From Herbiconiux sp. L3-i23 (GTDB lineage Bacteria > Actinomycetota > Actinomycetes > Actinomycetales > Microbacteriaceae), in the NCBI RefSeq assembly GCF_023734115.1, contig NZ_AP025737.1, positions 1,984,001 through 2,048,000 on the forward strand: a DNA stretch of 64,000 bases, read 5' to 3'. The position numbers and the translations under genes were made by a program. The notes under the pieces are model-generated. The model saw only the letters and a list, made by a program, of their open reading frames with translations, had not been told where the DNA came from and ran no database searches. Position 1 is the stretch's first letter. Every line of letters begins with the position of its first letter. Of this stretch, positions 24,509-32,392 are shown piece by piece.

Positions 24509-27500
24509 CGGCTGGCGGGCACGCTCTCGCTCGCCGTGGAGAGGTCGAGGAGCCGGTCACCGAGTCGGAAGTCGTCCGGGCGGTGACTGACGAGCACGAC
24601 CGCACGATCGGCGAGGGCCTCCCGGAGATCGCCCATGAGCTGCGCCGCGGTCGGCGCGTCGAGGTGCGCAGTGGGCTCGTCGAGCAGGACGACGTCGGCA
24701 CGGCTGAGCAACGCTCGAGCGACGGCCAGACGCTGCCGCTCGCCGCCCGAGAGGTTGGCACCGGCGTCGCCGACCAGGGTGTCGAGCCCGTCCGACATCC
24801 CCTCGACGAGCGGCCCGAGTCCGACCCGCGACAGCACTTCGTGCAGCTCGGCCTCGTCGGGCCTGTCATCGGACGGGCGGGCGAGCAGCAGATTGCCACG
24901 GATCGTCGACGAGAACAGGTGCGCCTCCTGCGGGCACCATGCCAGGCGTTCGCGCACCGATGCGTCGGCGAAGGAGAGGGCGTCGCGGTCGTCGAGCGAG
25001 TACCGCCCCGCCGCGGGGTCGAGGTAGCGCAACAGGACCGAGAGCAGCGTCGTCTTGCCGCTGCCCGACGGGCCGGAGACCGCGAGCCACTCGCCGCGAG
25101 CCGCCGTCGCGGTGACACCCGCGAACGCCGGAGCGTCGGCGCCCGGCCAGCGTGCCGAGAGCTCGTCGAGCGTCACCGTGCCGACCGAGGGCGCGGCGGG
25201 AAGTGCGCCGTCGTCGCGACGATCGACCGGCTCGAGCACGGGTCCCAGTCGGCGGAGGCCGCCGGCGAGGGCGGGCCACTGCTGGACCGCTTCGACGGCG
25301 GCGAGCATCGGGTCGATGAGTCCGAGCGGAAGCAGGGCGAGCACCCCGACCACCTCGACGGGCAGAGTGCCGGCGACCACGGCGGGAGCCGCGAGCGCGA
25401 TCATCGCGACGGCGGCGCCGCCGAGGGCCGCGACGGTGAGCGCGTTCCCGAGCCCGAGCGCCCACGAGCTGCGACGGGCCTCCCGCCCGGCCTCCGCGTC
25501 GAGGGCGGCGAGCCCCTCACGGACCCGGTCCGCGACTGCGTTCGCGGACAGATCGTCGGCGGCGGTCAGCGTCGAGGCGAGCCGCCGGGCGGCGCGCGCC
25601 CGGAGCGCGCGTTCGTCGGCGCTGGCACGCCGGTCGGCGGCGAGGGCGATCGCGGGTGCGATGAGGAGGCAGACGGCGACGACGGCGGCCATCGGCGCGA
25701 GCACCGCCGGATGCAGGAGAGCGACCGCGATGAGGGAGGCGACGCCGGTCGCGAGAGCGACGAACGGCGGGAGCAGCACGCGAGGGGCGAGATCGCGCAC
25801 CTGATCGGCGGTGACCACCAGCAGATCGAGGGCGGTGCCGCCGCGGCGCAGCGCGGGCGAGGCGGTTCCGCGCGCGGCGATCGCCGACCACAGTCGGTCG
25901 CGCAGGGTCGTCACCGACCCGAACACGGCGTCGTGGGTGACCAGTCGCTCGCTGTAGCGCAGCACCGATCGGGCGATGCCGAAGAAGCGCACGCCGACGA
26001 TGGCGACGAGCAGGTACATGATCGCGGGCTGCTCCGCGGCGCGCACGATCAGCCAGCCGGAGACCGCGGTGAGCGCGGCGGCGCTCATCGCCGCGAGTGC
26101 GCCGAGCGCGACGGCCGCGGCGAGCCGACCGGCGACAGGACGGAACAGGGCGGCGAGCAGCCGCAGCACCGCGGCCGTCCCCAGCGGCGAATCGGTCGCC
26201 GCCGCCGGGGCAGGTGCCGCGAATCCGGCCGAAACGGCCTCGTCCGTCGGTGCGGAGGCAACGACGTCGGCCCCGGACCCGTGGATATCGGACCCATCGA
26301 CCGTGATGACGCGGTCGGCGAGCGCCACGACGCGGGGATCGTGCGAGACGAGGACGACGGTGACGGCGCCGAGCTCGGCGATGAGCCGCTCCACGATGCG
26401 CGCCGTGCGCGAGTCGAGGTGGGCGGTCGGTTCGTCGAGCAGCAGCACCGTCGCGCCGTCCTCGACGCGCAGCAGGGCACGCGCGAAGGCGACACGGCGC
26501 AGCTCGCCGGGGCTCAGCTCTGCGGGCTCGCGCCGGAGCAGAGCGGCGAGGCCCAGCGCGTCGACGAGTTCGTCGCGGCGGGCCGCTCCCCCGTCTCCCG
26601 TGTAGAGGCGCAGTTCCTCCTCGACCGTCTCGCCGACGGTCGACGGATGCTGCGGGAGCCAGGCGACGCTCCCCGTGGTCACGACGGTGCCGTCGACGGA
26701 GACGCCGTCGCCGGTGTCGAGGCGTCCGGCGAGCACGCGCAGCACCGTCGACTTGCCGGCTCCGCTGCGACCGACGAGCGCCACCCGTTCCCCGTGCGAC
26801 ACATCGAAGGAGAGCCGGTCGACGGCGGCGTCCTCGCGCCCCGCGTACACGACGTGCAGCCGGTCCACCTCGATCGCGCCGGCGATCGACCTCGCGCGGT
26901 CGAGCACGCGGCGGGGGCGGGCCCGGTCGAGCGCGGCTCGCACCCGGTCGAGGGCGGCGACGCCGTCCTGCGAGGCGTGGAACGCGACGCCCACCTCACG
27001 CAGCGGGGTGTAGCACTCGGGTGCGAGGATCAGCACGAGGAGACCGGTTCCGAGGTCCATGTCGCCGTTCACGAGACGGATGCCGACCGTCACGGCGACG
27101 ACCGCGACCGAGATGGTGGCGATCAGTTCGAGGGCGAGCGACGACAGGAACGCCGTCCGCAGCGTCGCGAGCGTGCGCACCCGGTACTGCTCCGAGATCC
27201 GGTGCAGGGCGGCCGACTGCTCGTCGACGCGGCCGAGCCCGACGAGCACCGGCAGTCCGCGGGCCAGTTCGACGAGGTGGTCGGCGAGCCGGCTCAGCGC
27301 ACCGGCGGCGGCATCGACACGGTCACGCGTGTACTGCCCGATGAGGATCATGAATACCGGGATCAGCGGAACGGTGAGCACGACGATCAGCGCGCTCAGC
27401 CAGTCGGCGGAAAGGATGCGCGCGCCGACGGCGAGCGGGATGACCGCGGCGCCGATCGCCGTCGGCAGCACCGTGCGGTAATAGGGGTCGAGATCGTCGA

Positions 27501-27843
27501 GCCCACGGGTCGCGAGCGTCGTCGCCTCGCCCACGCGGAGGTCGGAGCCCTCGAGCATCCGTTCCGTGAGTTGCGCACGGAGCGTCTCCTTCGCGCCGAG
27601 CGACGCCCTCGTCGCATACCACTGGGTGAGCCACGCCGCGGCCGCGCGGGCGACGACCGCGGCGAAGCCCAACAGCAAGGCGTCGCGCCACGAGTCCGAC
27701 CCGTCGAACAGCGAGGAGATGCCCCGAGCCAGCGCTTCGGCGATGCCGAGCAGGCCGGCCGCCTTGACGGCGGCGAGCAGCCCGAGGACGTACAGCGTGC
27801 GCGCGCCTCCGGGACCGAACCCCGCTGCGAAGGGTGATCTCAC
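24505..27843 (-). CDS. cydDC: fused CydD-CydC thiol-reductant ABC exporter
   Basis: A 1112-residue protein joining two complete half-transporters. The first (CydD-like, residues about 1-530) has six membrane segments, Walker A GRSGAGKST (about 359), a degenerate signature LSPGELRR and Walker B VLLLDEPTAHLD. The second (CydC-like, about 560-1112) has its own membrane domain, Walker A GPSGSGKTT, signature LSGGERQRLAVARAL and Walker B VVLLDEPTAHLD. CydDC exports glutathione/cysteine or haem-related thiols needed to assemble cytochrome bd. GTG 27843 overlaps the cydB stop (GTGA), so synthesis is coupled. Separate genes are more usual. Confidence 0.93.
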   Translation of the reverse strand: MRSPFAAGFGPGGARTLYVLGLLAAVKAAGLLGIAEALARGISSLFDGSDSWRDALLLGFAAVVARAAAAWLTQWYATRASLGAKETLRAQLTERMLEGSDLRVGEATTLATRGLDDLDPYYRTVLPTAIGAAVIPLAVGARILSADWLSALIVVLTVPLIPVFMILIGQYTRDRVDAAAGALSRLADHLVELARGLPVLVGLGRVDEQSAALHRISEQYRVRTLATLRTAFLSSLALELIATISVAVVAVTVGIRLVNGDMDLGTGLLVLILAPECYTPLREVGVAFHASQDGVAALDRVRAALDRARPRRVLDRARSIAGAIEVDRLHVVYAGREDAAVDRLSFDVSHGERVALVGRSGAGKSTVLRVLAGRLDTGDGVSVDGTVVTTGSVAWLPQHPSTVGETVEEELRLYTGDGGAARRDELVDALGLAALLRREPAELSPGELRRVAFARALLRVEDGATVLLLDEPTAHLDSRTARIVERLIAELGAVTVVLVSHDPRVVALADRVITVDGSDIHGSGADVVASAPTDEAVSAGFAAPAPAAATDSPLGTAAVLRLLAALFRPVAGRLAAAVALGALAAMSAAALTAVSGWLIVRAAEQPAIMYLLVAIVGVRFFGIARSVLRYSERLVTHDAVFGSVTTLRDRLWSAIAARGTASPALRRGGTALDLLVVTADQVRDLAPRVLLPPFVALATGVASLIAVALLHPAVLAPMAAVVAVCLLIAPAIALAADRRASADERALRARAARRLASTLTAADDLSANAVADRVREGLAALDAEAGREARRSSWALGLGNALTVAALGGAAVAMIALAAPAVVAGTLPVEVVGVLALLPLGLIDPMLAAVEAVQQWPALAGGLRRLGPVLEPVDRRDDGALPAAPSVGTVTLDELSARWPGADAPAFAGVTATAARGEWLAVSGPSGSGKTTLLSVLLRYLDPAAGRYSLDDRDALSFADASVRERLAWCPQEAHLFSSTIRGNLLLARPSDDRPDEAELHEVLSRVGLGPLVEGMSDGLDTLVGDAGANLSGGERQRLAVARALLSRADVVLLDEPTAHLDAPTAAQLMGDLREALADRAVVLVSHRPDDFRLGDRLLDLSTASESVPASR

Positions 27844-28913
27844 CGCCCCGACACTCCTGCAGCATCCTCGCTTTTTCCGCCGCCGGCGCGGAGTACCGCG
27901 GGGATGATCTCGTGGGCTGACGGGATGTGGTCCTCGGAGAGGCGCTTGCTGAAGACCCGGATGCTCCACGCCTGGTACGCGAGCACCAGGGGAAGCCCGA
28001 TCGCCGTGACGACGGTCATCACGGTGAGCGTGTAGTCGCCGCTCGACGCGTTCGAGATCGTGAGGTTCCACGCCGGATCGAGCGTCGACGGCAGCACCAC
28101 CGGGTACACCGCCGAGAACAGGGCGCCGGCGCCGGCGCCGAGGAAGACCGACATCGCCGCGAAGGAGCGGCCTTCACGGCCCGCGCGCGCGAACAGCCAC
28201 GACAGCAGGACGGCGACGACCGCGACCACCACCAGCATCCAGGAGAGGAGATCGCCGTAAAGGAATTGGACGACGAGCACCCACGCGACGATGGGCAGCA
28301 GGGCGATCGGGGCCCGGTGGGTCACGAAACGGCGCATGCGGTGGCGCACGTCGCCGTCGGTCTTGAGCGCGAGATACGCGGCGCCCTGCACGAGCGCGAA
28401 CCCGACGACGGCGAGACCGCCGAGCACCGCCGGCCAGCTCAGCCACGCGAAGGCACCGCCTTCACGGTCCCCGTTCTCATTCAGCGGCAGCCCGAGTGTG
28501 CTCACCGCGAGCGCGGCACCCACCCCGAAGGCCGCGACCAGCGAGCCGAAGCCGAGGGCGCGGTCCCACCAGCGACGCCAGCGGTCGGTGCTGCCCTTGC
28601 CCCGGTATTCGATGGCGACCGCGCGGAAGATGAGCCCGAGCAGCACGAACACGAGCGGCAGGTACAGCGCCGAGAACAGCGAGGCGTACCAGAGCGGGAA
28701 CGCGGCGAAAGTCGCGGCACCGGCGGTGATGAGCCACACCTGATTGCCGTCCCAGACCGGGCCGATCGTGTTGAGCATCAGACGACGCTCACGGTCGGAC
28801 TTCGAACTGAACAGCAGGTGCATCCCGACGCCGAGGTCGAAGCCTTCGAGGATGAGGTAGCCGACCCAGAGCAGGGCGATGGCGACGAACCAGATGGTGG
28901 GCAGGACGTCCAC
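27840..28913 (-). CDS. cydB: cytochrome bd oxidase subunit II
   Basis: A 357-residue membrane protein with about nine segments. The N-terminus MDVLPTIWFVAIALLWVGYLILEGFDLGVGM contains the EGFDLG signature (about residues 23-28), followed by WDGNQVWLITAG and a C-terminal VLAYQAWSIRVF. It partners CydA in the quinol oxidase that reduces O2 without proton pumping. It lies 30 bp downstream of cydA and overlaps cydDC, giving a cydABDC operon. Confidence 0.96.
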   Translation of the reverse strand: MDVLPTIWFVAIALLWVGYLILEGFDLGVGMHLLFSSKSDRERRLMLNTIGPVWDGNQVWLITAGAATFAAFPLWYASLFSALYLPLVFVLLGLIFRAVAIEYRGKGSTDRWRRWWDRALGFGSLVAAFGVGAALAVSTLGLPLNENGDREGGAFAWLSWPAVLGGLAVVGFALVQGAAYLALKTDGDVRHRMRRFVTHRAPIALLPIVAWVLVVQFLYGDLLSWMLVVVAVVAVLLSWLFARAGREGRSFAAMSVFLGAGAGALFSAVYPVVLPSTLDPAWNLTISNASSGDYTLTVMTVVTAIGLPLVLAYQAWSIRVFSKRLSEDHIPSAHEIIPAVLRAGGGKSEDAAGVSGR

Positions 28914-28943
28914 GGTCTTCTCCTTCTTCTGCGATCGGTCTTG

Positions 28944-30530
28944 TCAGTACGCGAAGGCGAGCACGTCGTCCTTGCGGCCGCCATGGTCGACCCCGCCGCC
29001 GTCGGACTCGTCGTCGTCGTTCTCGTGCGCGAGCTCCGGCATCGCCGAAACGACGCCTCCTCGGACGTACTTCACGATGAGCTTCACCTCGACGACCATC
29101 AGGGCGCCGTAGACGAGGGTGAGCGCGATCAGGGAGAAGAGCATCTCGCCCCACGAGACTCCGGGCGACACCGCGGCGGCGGTGAACATGAACACCCCGT
29201 CGACCCCGGTCGGGTTGGGTGCGACGACGAACGGCTGCCGGCCCATCTCGGTGAAGACCCATCCGGCCGAATTCGCGACGAACGGGGCGAAGATGCCGAG
29301 GATCGCGAGGCGCATGAGCCACTTCGAGCTCGGCACCGTGCCCTTGCGGGTCAGCCACAGCGCGACGGCGGAGGCGAACGCGGCGAGGCCGCCGAACCCG
29401 ATCATGATGCGGAAGCCCCAGTAGGTGACCTCCATCAGCGGCACGTAGTTGATCTCGGCGCTGGCGCGGTCTCCGTACATGGGGTCGTCCGGCAGATTCG
29501 TGCCGTAGGCCTCCTGGTACTGGGGCACCAGGTCGACGACGCCGGGGAGCTCGGTGTCGAAGTCGCTGTGCGCCAGGAAGGACAGCATTCCGGGCACGGA
29601 GATGAGCGTCTCGACCTGGTCGCAGTCGTTGGTGCCGAGCGCGCCGACCGAGAGCACCGAGAAGTCGGTGCCGGTGTGACAGGCGGCCTCGGCGGCGGCC
29701 ATCTTCATCGGCTGCTGCTCGTACATGAGCTTGCCCTGCAGGTCGCCGGTGACGGCGACGCCCGCGAACGCGACGATGCCGACGACCGCGCCGACGCGGA
29801 GGGCCTTGATCCAGACGCCGTGGTCGGCCTTGTCGCGTCCCGGGATGGCGGCGTTCTCGCCGACGACGACGTAGCCCTTGGCGTCGACCGTGTCGATCCC
29901 GTCCTTGCGCCGGCGCCATAGCTGGTACCAGGAGATGCCGACGAGGAACATGGCGCCGACCGCGATCGAGCCGGTGAGGACGTGCGGGTAGGCGACGAGC
30001 GCGGTGTTGTTGAACAGCACCGCCCAGATGTCGGTCATCACCGGCCTGCCGTCGACGAGCTCGACCCCGACGGGATGCTGCATCCACGAGTTCGCGACGA
30101 TGATGAAGTACGCGGAGAAGATCGAGCCGATCACCGCGAGATACAGGGCGGCGAGGTGCACCTTCTTGTTCAGGCGGTCCCAGCCGAAGATCCAGACGCC
30201 GAGGAAGGTGGACTCGAAGAAGAAGGCGAGCAGTCCCTCCATCGCGAGCGGGGCGCCGAAGACGTCGCCGACGAAGCGGGAGTACTCGCTCCACGCCATG
30301 CCGAACTGGAACTCCTGCACGAGGCCGGTCGCGACGCCCATGATGAAGTTGATCAGGTAGAGCTTGCCCCAGAACTTGGTGAGCTTCAGCCACTTGGTGT
30401 CGCCCGAGCGCACCCACCTGGTCTGGAAGTAGGCGACGAGGGGGCCGAGGCCCAGCGTGAGCGGAACCATCCAGAAGTGGTAGACGGTCGTGATGCCGAA
30501 CTGCCAACGTGCGATTTCGACGGGATCCAC
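28944..30530 (-). CDS. cydA: cytochrome bd oxidase subunit I
   Basis: A 528-residue subunit carrying haems b558, b595 and d. Near the N-terminus RWQFGITTVYHFWMVPLTLGL includes the haem-ligand histidine, EFQFGMAWSEYSRFVGDVFG lies near residue 100, and the quinol-loop hallmark GRQPF is present near 422. GTG 30530 is chosen because the family begins just before RWQFG and AGAGGG lies upstream; an open frame to 30626 runs through the operator. A palindrome 35 bp upstream fits the BlaI-type repressor encoded divergently. Confidence 0.96.
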   Translation of the reverse strand: MDPVEIARWQFGITTVYHFWMVPLTLGLGPLVAYFQTRWVRSGDTKWLKLTKFWGKLYLINFIMGVATGLVQEFQFGMAWSEYSRFVGDVFGAPLAMEGLLAFFFESTFLGVWIFGWDRLNKKVHLAALYLAVIGSIFSAYFIIVANSWMQHPVGVELVDGRPVMTDIWAVLFNNTALVAYPHVLTGSIAVGAMFLVGISWYQLWRRRKDGIDTVDAKGYVVVGENAAIPGRDKADHGVWIKALRVGAVVGIVAFAGVAVTGDLQGKLMYEQQPMKMAAAEAACHTGTDFSVLSVGALGTNDCDQVETLISVPGMLSFLAHSDFDTELPGVVDLVPQYQEAYGTNLPDDPMYGDRASAEINYVPLMEVTYWGFRIMIGFGGLAAFASAVALWLTRKGTVPSSKWLMRLAILGIFAPFVANSAGWVFTEMGRQPFVVAPNPTGVDGVFMFTAAAVSPGVSWGEMLFSLIALTLVYGALMVVEVKLIVKYVRGGVVSAMPELAHENDDDESDGGGVDHGGRKDDVLAFAY

Positions 30531-30564
30531 CTGAAGTGCCCTCTTGTTCTCTCGATGTCGAGAT

Positions 30565-30585
30565 ATTTCTACACGCTGTAGAAAT
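30565..30585. promoter_or_regulatory. putative BlaI operator in the cydA leader
   Basis: Perfect 9-bp arms ATTTCTACA and TGTAGAAAT are separated by CGC. It sits just downstream of the predicted cydA start point, where a bound repressor would block transcription. Core form TTCTAC-N5-GTAGAA. Confidence 0.75.
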
Positions 30586-30598
30586 TGCTCGTGAGATG

Positions 30599-30626
30599 AG
30601 TATGACACTGGTTCGGCCCGCGTCAA
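30599..30626 (-). promoter_or_regulatory. candidate cydA promoter
   Basis: On the minus strand TTGACG (30621-30626) and CATACT (30599-30604) are separated by 16 bp. Transcription would begin near 30592, giving a leader of about 60 nt that contains the operator. Confidence 0.5.
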
Positions 30627-30688
30627 CAGCGGCGACGGCGGCGACGAGCAACTTCGCTTCGACGCCGTGGGCGAACGGCGACGCGCCG

Positions 30689-30705
30689 TTCTACGTGACG
30701 TAGAA
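30689..30705. promoter_or_regulatory. putative BlaI autoregulatory operator
   Basis: Perfect 8-bp arms TTCTACGT and ACGTAGAA flank one G. It overlaps the candidate -35 of the blaI promoter and keeps the same TTCTAC-N5-GTAGAA core as the cydA site. Confidence 0.75.
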
Positions 30706-30729
30706 AGGCGTCGCTCGTCGGGTTACTAT
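30701..30729 (+). promoter_or_regulatory. candidate blaI promoter
   Basis: TAGAAA (30701-30706) and TACTAT (30724-30729) are separated by 17 bp. The -35 lies within the operator palindrome. Confidence 0.5.
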
Positions 30730-30763
30730 CGGAGGATCAGCCACGGCGCGGAAGGGACGAACG

Positions 30764-31123
30764 GTGCCAACTCTCGGTGATCTCGAGCGCTCGGTGATGG
30801 ACGCGCTCTGGAACTCGGAGTCGCCGCTGTCGGCCTACGACATCCAGGCCGCGCTCGCCGACACCTCCGCGAAGCCGCACGCGGCGACCACCGTGCTGAC
30901 GGTGCTGTCCCGACTGGAGAAGAAGGGCTTCGTGCGCCGCGAGCGCACTGAACGCCCGCACCGGTACGCGGCGGTCGCGTCGCGTGAGGACCACATGGCC
31001 GAGCTGATGCACGAAGTGCTCGGCGGCGCTGACGACCGCACCGCGGTGCTCGCCCGCTTCGTCGGGCAGGTCTCCCCCGCCGAGGCCGAGGCCCTCCGCC
31101 GCCTCCTCGACACCCCCTCCTGA
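30764..31123 (+). CDS. blaI: BlaI/MecI/CopY family transcriptional repressor
   Basis: A 119-residue winged-helix repressor. The N-terminus LGDLERSVMDALWNSESPLSAYDI and the recognition region HAATTVLTVLSRLEKKGFVRRE (about 46-67) are the BlaI pattern, followed by a short dimerisation domain. The BlaI family dimerises on CTACA/TGTAG-type dyads; two such dyads occupy the intergenic region to cydA. GTG 30764 is preceded by GAAGGGACGAAC. It probably represses itself and cydABDC. Its usual BlaR1-type protease partner is encoded about 1.3 kb downstream. Confidence 0.92.
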   Translation: MPTLGDLERSVMDALWNSESPLSAYDIQAALADTSAKPHAATTVLTVLSRLEKKGFVRRERTERPHRYAAVASREDHMAELMHEVLGGADDRTAVLARFVGQVSPAEAEALRRLLDTPS

Positions 31124-31130
31124 CCTCGGT

Positions 31131-31460
31131 TGTCGAGTAGCGGAGCGCACCGAGTCCCCCGCGCCGAACTTCGCCCTCTGCTCGCTGAGGGGGCCCGCCA
31201 GGGCCGTCGCGATGCGAGGAACTCCGCATCCGCCCGAACTTCGAGCACACCAACCAACTCGTGTCGCATCGCGACGGCCGTGAACGGCCTCCTCAGCGAC
31301 CAGCCGCCCCTCGTATCGCTTCGCTCAACGGGCGGGCCACTTTCACCGGTAGTCGAGTAGCGACGAAGGAGCGTACCGAGACGGGTCGAGTAAGCGAAGC
31401 GCATCAAGACCGCAGCCCACGCTCTCGATACTGCGCTGGCGCACCTACTCGATGACCGGA
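31131..31460. repeat. composite intergenic repeat, second copy (inverted)
   Basis: It begins 8 bp after the blaI stop. It contains TTGTCGAGTAGCGGAGCGCACCGAG pieces, the 118-bp hairpin at 31182-31299, a CGTATCGCTTCGCTCAACGGGC segment (in part), and a 66-bp module at 31346-31411. All are in reverse orientation relative to the copy near 20.7-21.2 kb. No gene is present in this 386-bp gap. Confidence 0.85.
31182..31299 (-). repeat. 118-bp hairpin element, copy 2
   Basis: Same length as 20928-21045 and inverted relative to it, with about ten mismatches counted by eye. The terminal TCGCTGAG and CTCAGCGA arms are intact. Confidence 0.85.
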
Positions 31461-31471
31461 ACACCCACCCC

Positions 31472-31502
31472 TTGACATTGACGCAGCGTCAAGCCGTAGC
31501 GT
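31472..31502 (+). promoter_or_regulatory. MerR-type promoter with 19-bp spacer
   Basis: TTGACA at 31472-31477 and TAGCGT at 31497-31502 are separated by 19 bp, the overlong spacing typical of promoters activated by MerR proteins. The -10 ends 7 nt before ATG 31510, so the transcript is probably leaderless. Confidence 0.75.
31478..31492. promoter_or_regulatory. MerR-family operator within the spacer
   Basis: TTGACGCAGCGTCAA is a perfect 7-bp inverted repeat around a central A. It lies entirely between the -35 and -10 elements. Confidence 0.75.
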
Positions 31503-31509
31503 CGGTGGC

Positions 31510-32286
31510 ATGACGCTGGAGACGAGGGATGAGTGGGCGATCAGCGAGGTCGCGCGGCTTACCGGGACGACCAGCAGGACGCTGCGCCACTACCAGGCGG
31601 AGGGGCTGCTCGAACCGAGCCGGGTCGGCGCGAACGGCTATCGCTATTACGACGCCCACGCACTCGTCCGACTCCAACGCATCCTGCTGCTGCGCAGCCT
31701 CGGACTCGGGATCGACGCCATCCGCGACGCACTCGCCGGCGAACCGGACACCGCGGCGGCATTGCGCACCCATCTCGGGTGGTTGCGGCAGGAGCAGGAC
31801 CGGCTGGCGCGGCGCATCGCGGCGGTCGAACACACCATAGGAATCGAGGAAGGAGGTGGACGAGTCGTGGCAGAGAAGATGTTCGACGGCTTCGACCACA
31901 CGCGGTATAAGGACGAGGTCGAGCAGCGGTGGGGCGCCGACGCCTATGCGACGAGCGACGCGTGGTGGCGCGGCATGAGCGACAACGACCGCGCCGACTG
32001 GAGGGCGACCTCGGAAGCGCTCGCCCGCGCGTGGATGGAGGCGGCGGAGAGCGGCACGTCGCCCGACAGCGATGAGGCGCAGCAGCTCGCCGAGCGCCAG
32101 GTCGAGTGGCTGAGCGCGATCCCGGGCACTCCGCGTGCTGCCGACGGGTCTCTCGACGAGGACTACCTGCGGGGTCTCGGCGACATGTACGCGGCGGACG
32201 ACCGCTTCGCCGCGAACTACGGCGGCACGGAGGGCGCACGGTTCGTCCGCGACACCCTGAACGCCTGGATCGAACGACACCCCTGA
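31510..32286 (+). CDS. MerR family regulator with TipAS antibiotic-recognition domain
   Basis: A 258-residue TipAL-like activator. The N-terminal MerR HTH reads WAISEVARLTGTTSRTLRHY (about 11-30) with the wing NGYRYYD, then a coiled-coil dimerisation helix to about residue 118. The C-terminal TipAS domain (about 120-258) contains YKDEVEQRWG and ends FVRDTLNAWIERHP. TipAL proteins bind thiopeptides or other drugs and switch on their own promoter. AAGGAGGTGG at 31850-31859 before an in-frame GTG at 31867 suggests a separately translated drug-binding form of 140 residues. Confidence 0.9.
   Translation: MTLETRDEWAISEVARLTGTTSRTLRHYQAEGLLEPSRVGANGYRYYDAHALVRLQRILLLRSLGLGIDAIRDALAGEPDTAAALRTHLGWLRQEQDRLARRIAAVEHTIGIEEGGGRVVAEKMFDGFDHTRYKDEVEQRWGADAYATSDAWWRGMSDNDRADWRATSEALARAWMEAAESGTSPDSDEAQQLAERQVEWLSAIPGTPRAADGSLDEDYLRGLGDMYAADDRFAANYGGTEGARFVRDTLNAWIERHP
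31850..31869 (+). promoter_or_regulatory. internal ribosome site and start for a TipAS-like short form
   Basis: AAGGAGGTGG (31850-31859) is nearly ideal complementarity to 16S rRNA inside a coding region. It is followed by GTG 31867, which is in frame; the spacing from GGAGG to GTG is 10 nt. Confidence 0.55.
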
Positions 32287-32295
32287 TTTCCCCTG

Positions 32296-32363
32296 CGAGC
32301 GCGGTGTGTTGCAACGAGCGCGCCTGTTTGAACACCCGCGCTCGCAGCAACACACCGCGCTCG
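32296..32363. repeat. nested inverted repeat between MerR and M56 genes
   Basis: CGAGCGCGGTGTGTTGC (32296-32312) pairs perfectly with 32347-32363 (17 bp). An inner CGAGCGCG / CGCGCTCG pair (32315-32322 with 32337-32344) reuses the outer motif. No T-run follows, so factor-independent termination is uncertain. Confidence 0.75.
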
Positions 32364-32392
32364 TGGGGGTGAGGGGGTGGAAGACTCGACGA

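Noticed and set aside
24421-27837. A 1138-codon open frame on the plus strand opposite cydDC
   Set aside because: It is antisense to a clear ABC transporter, is very rich in Arg, Gly, Asp, Glu and His, and has no domain. It is a by-product of high-GC codon bias.
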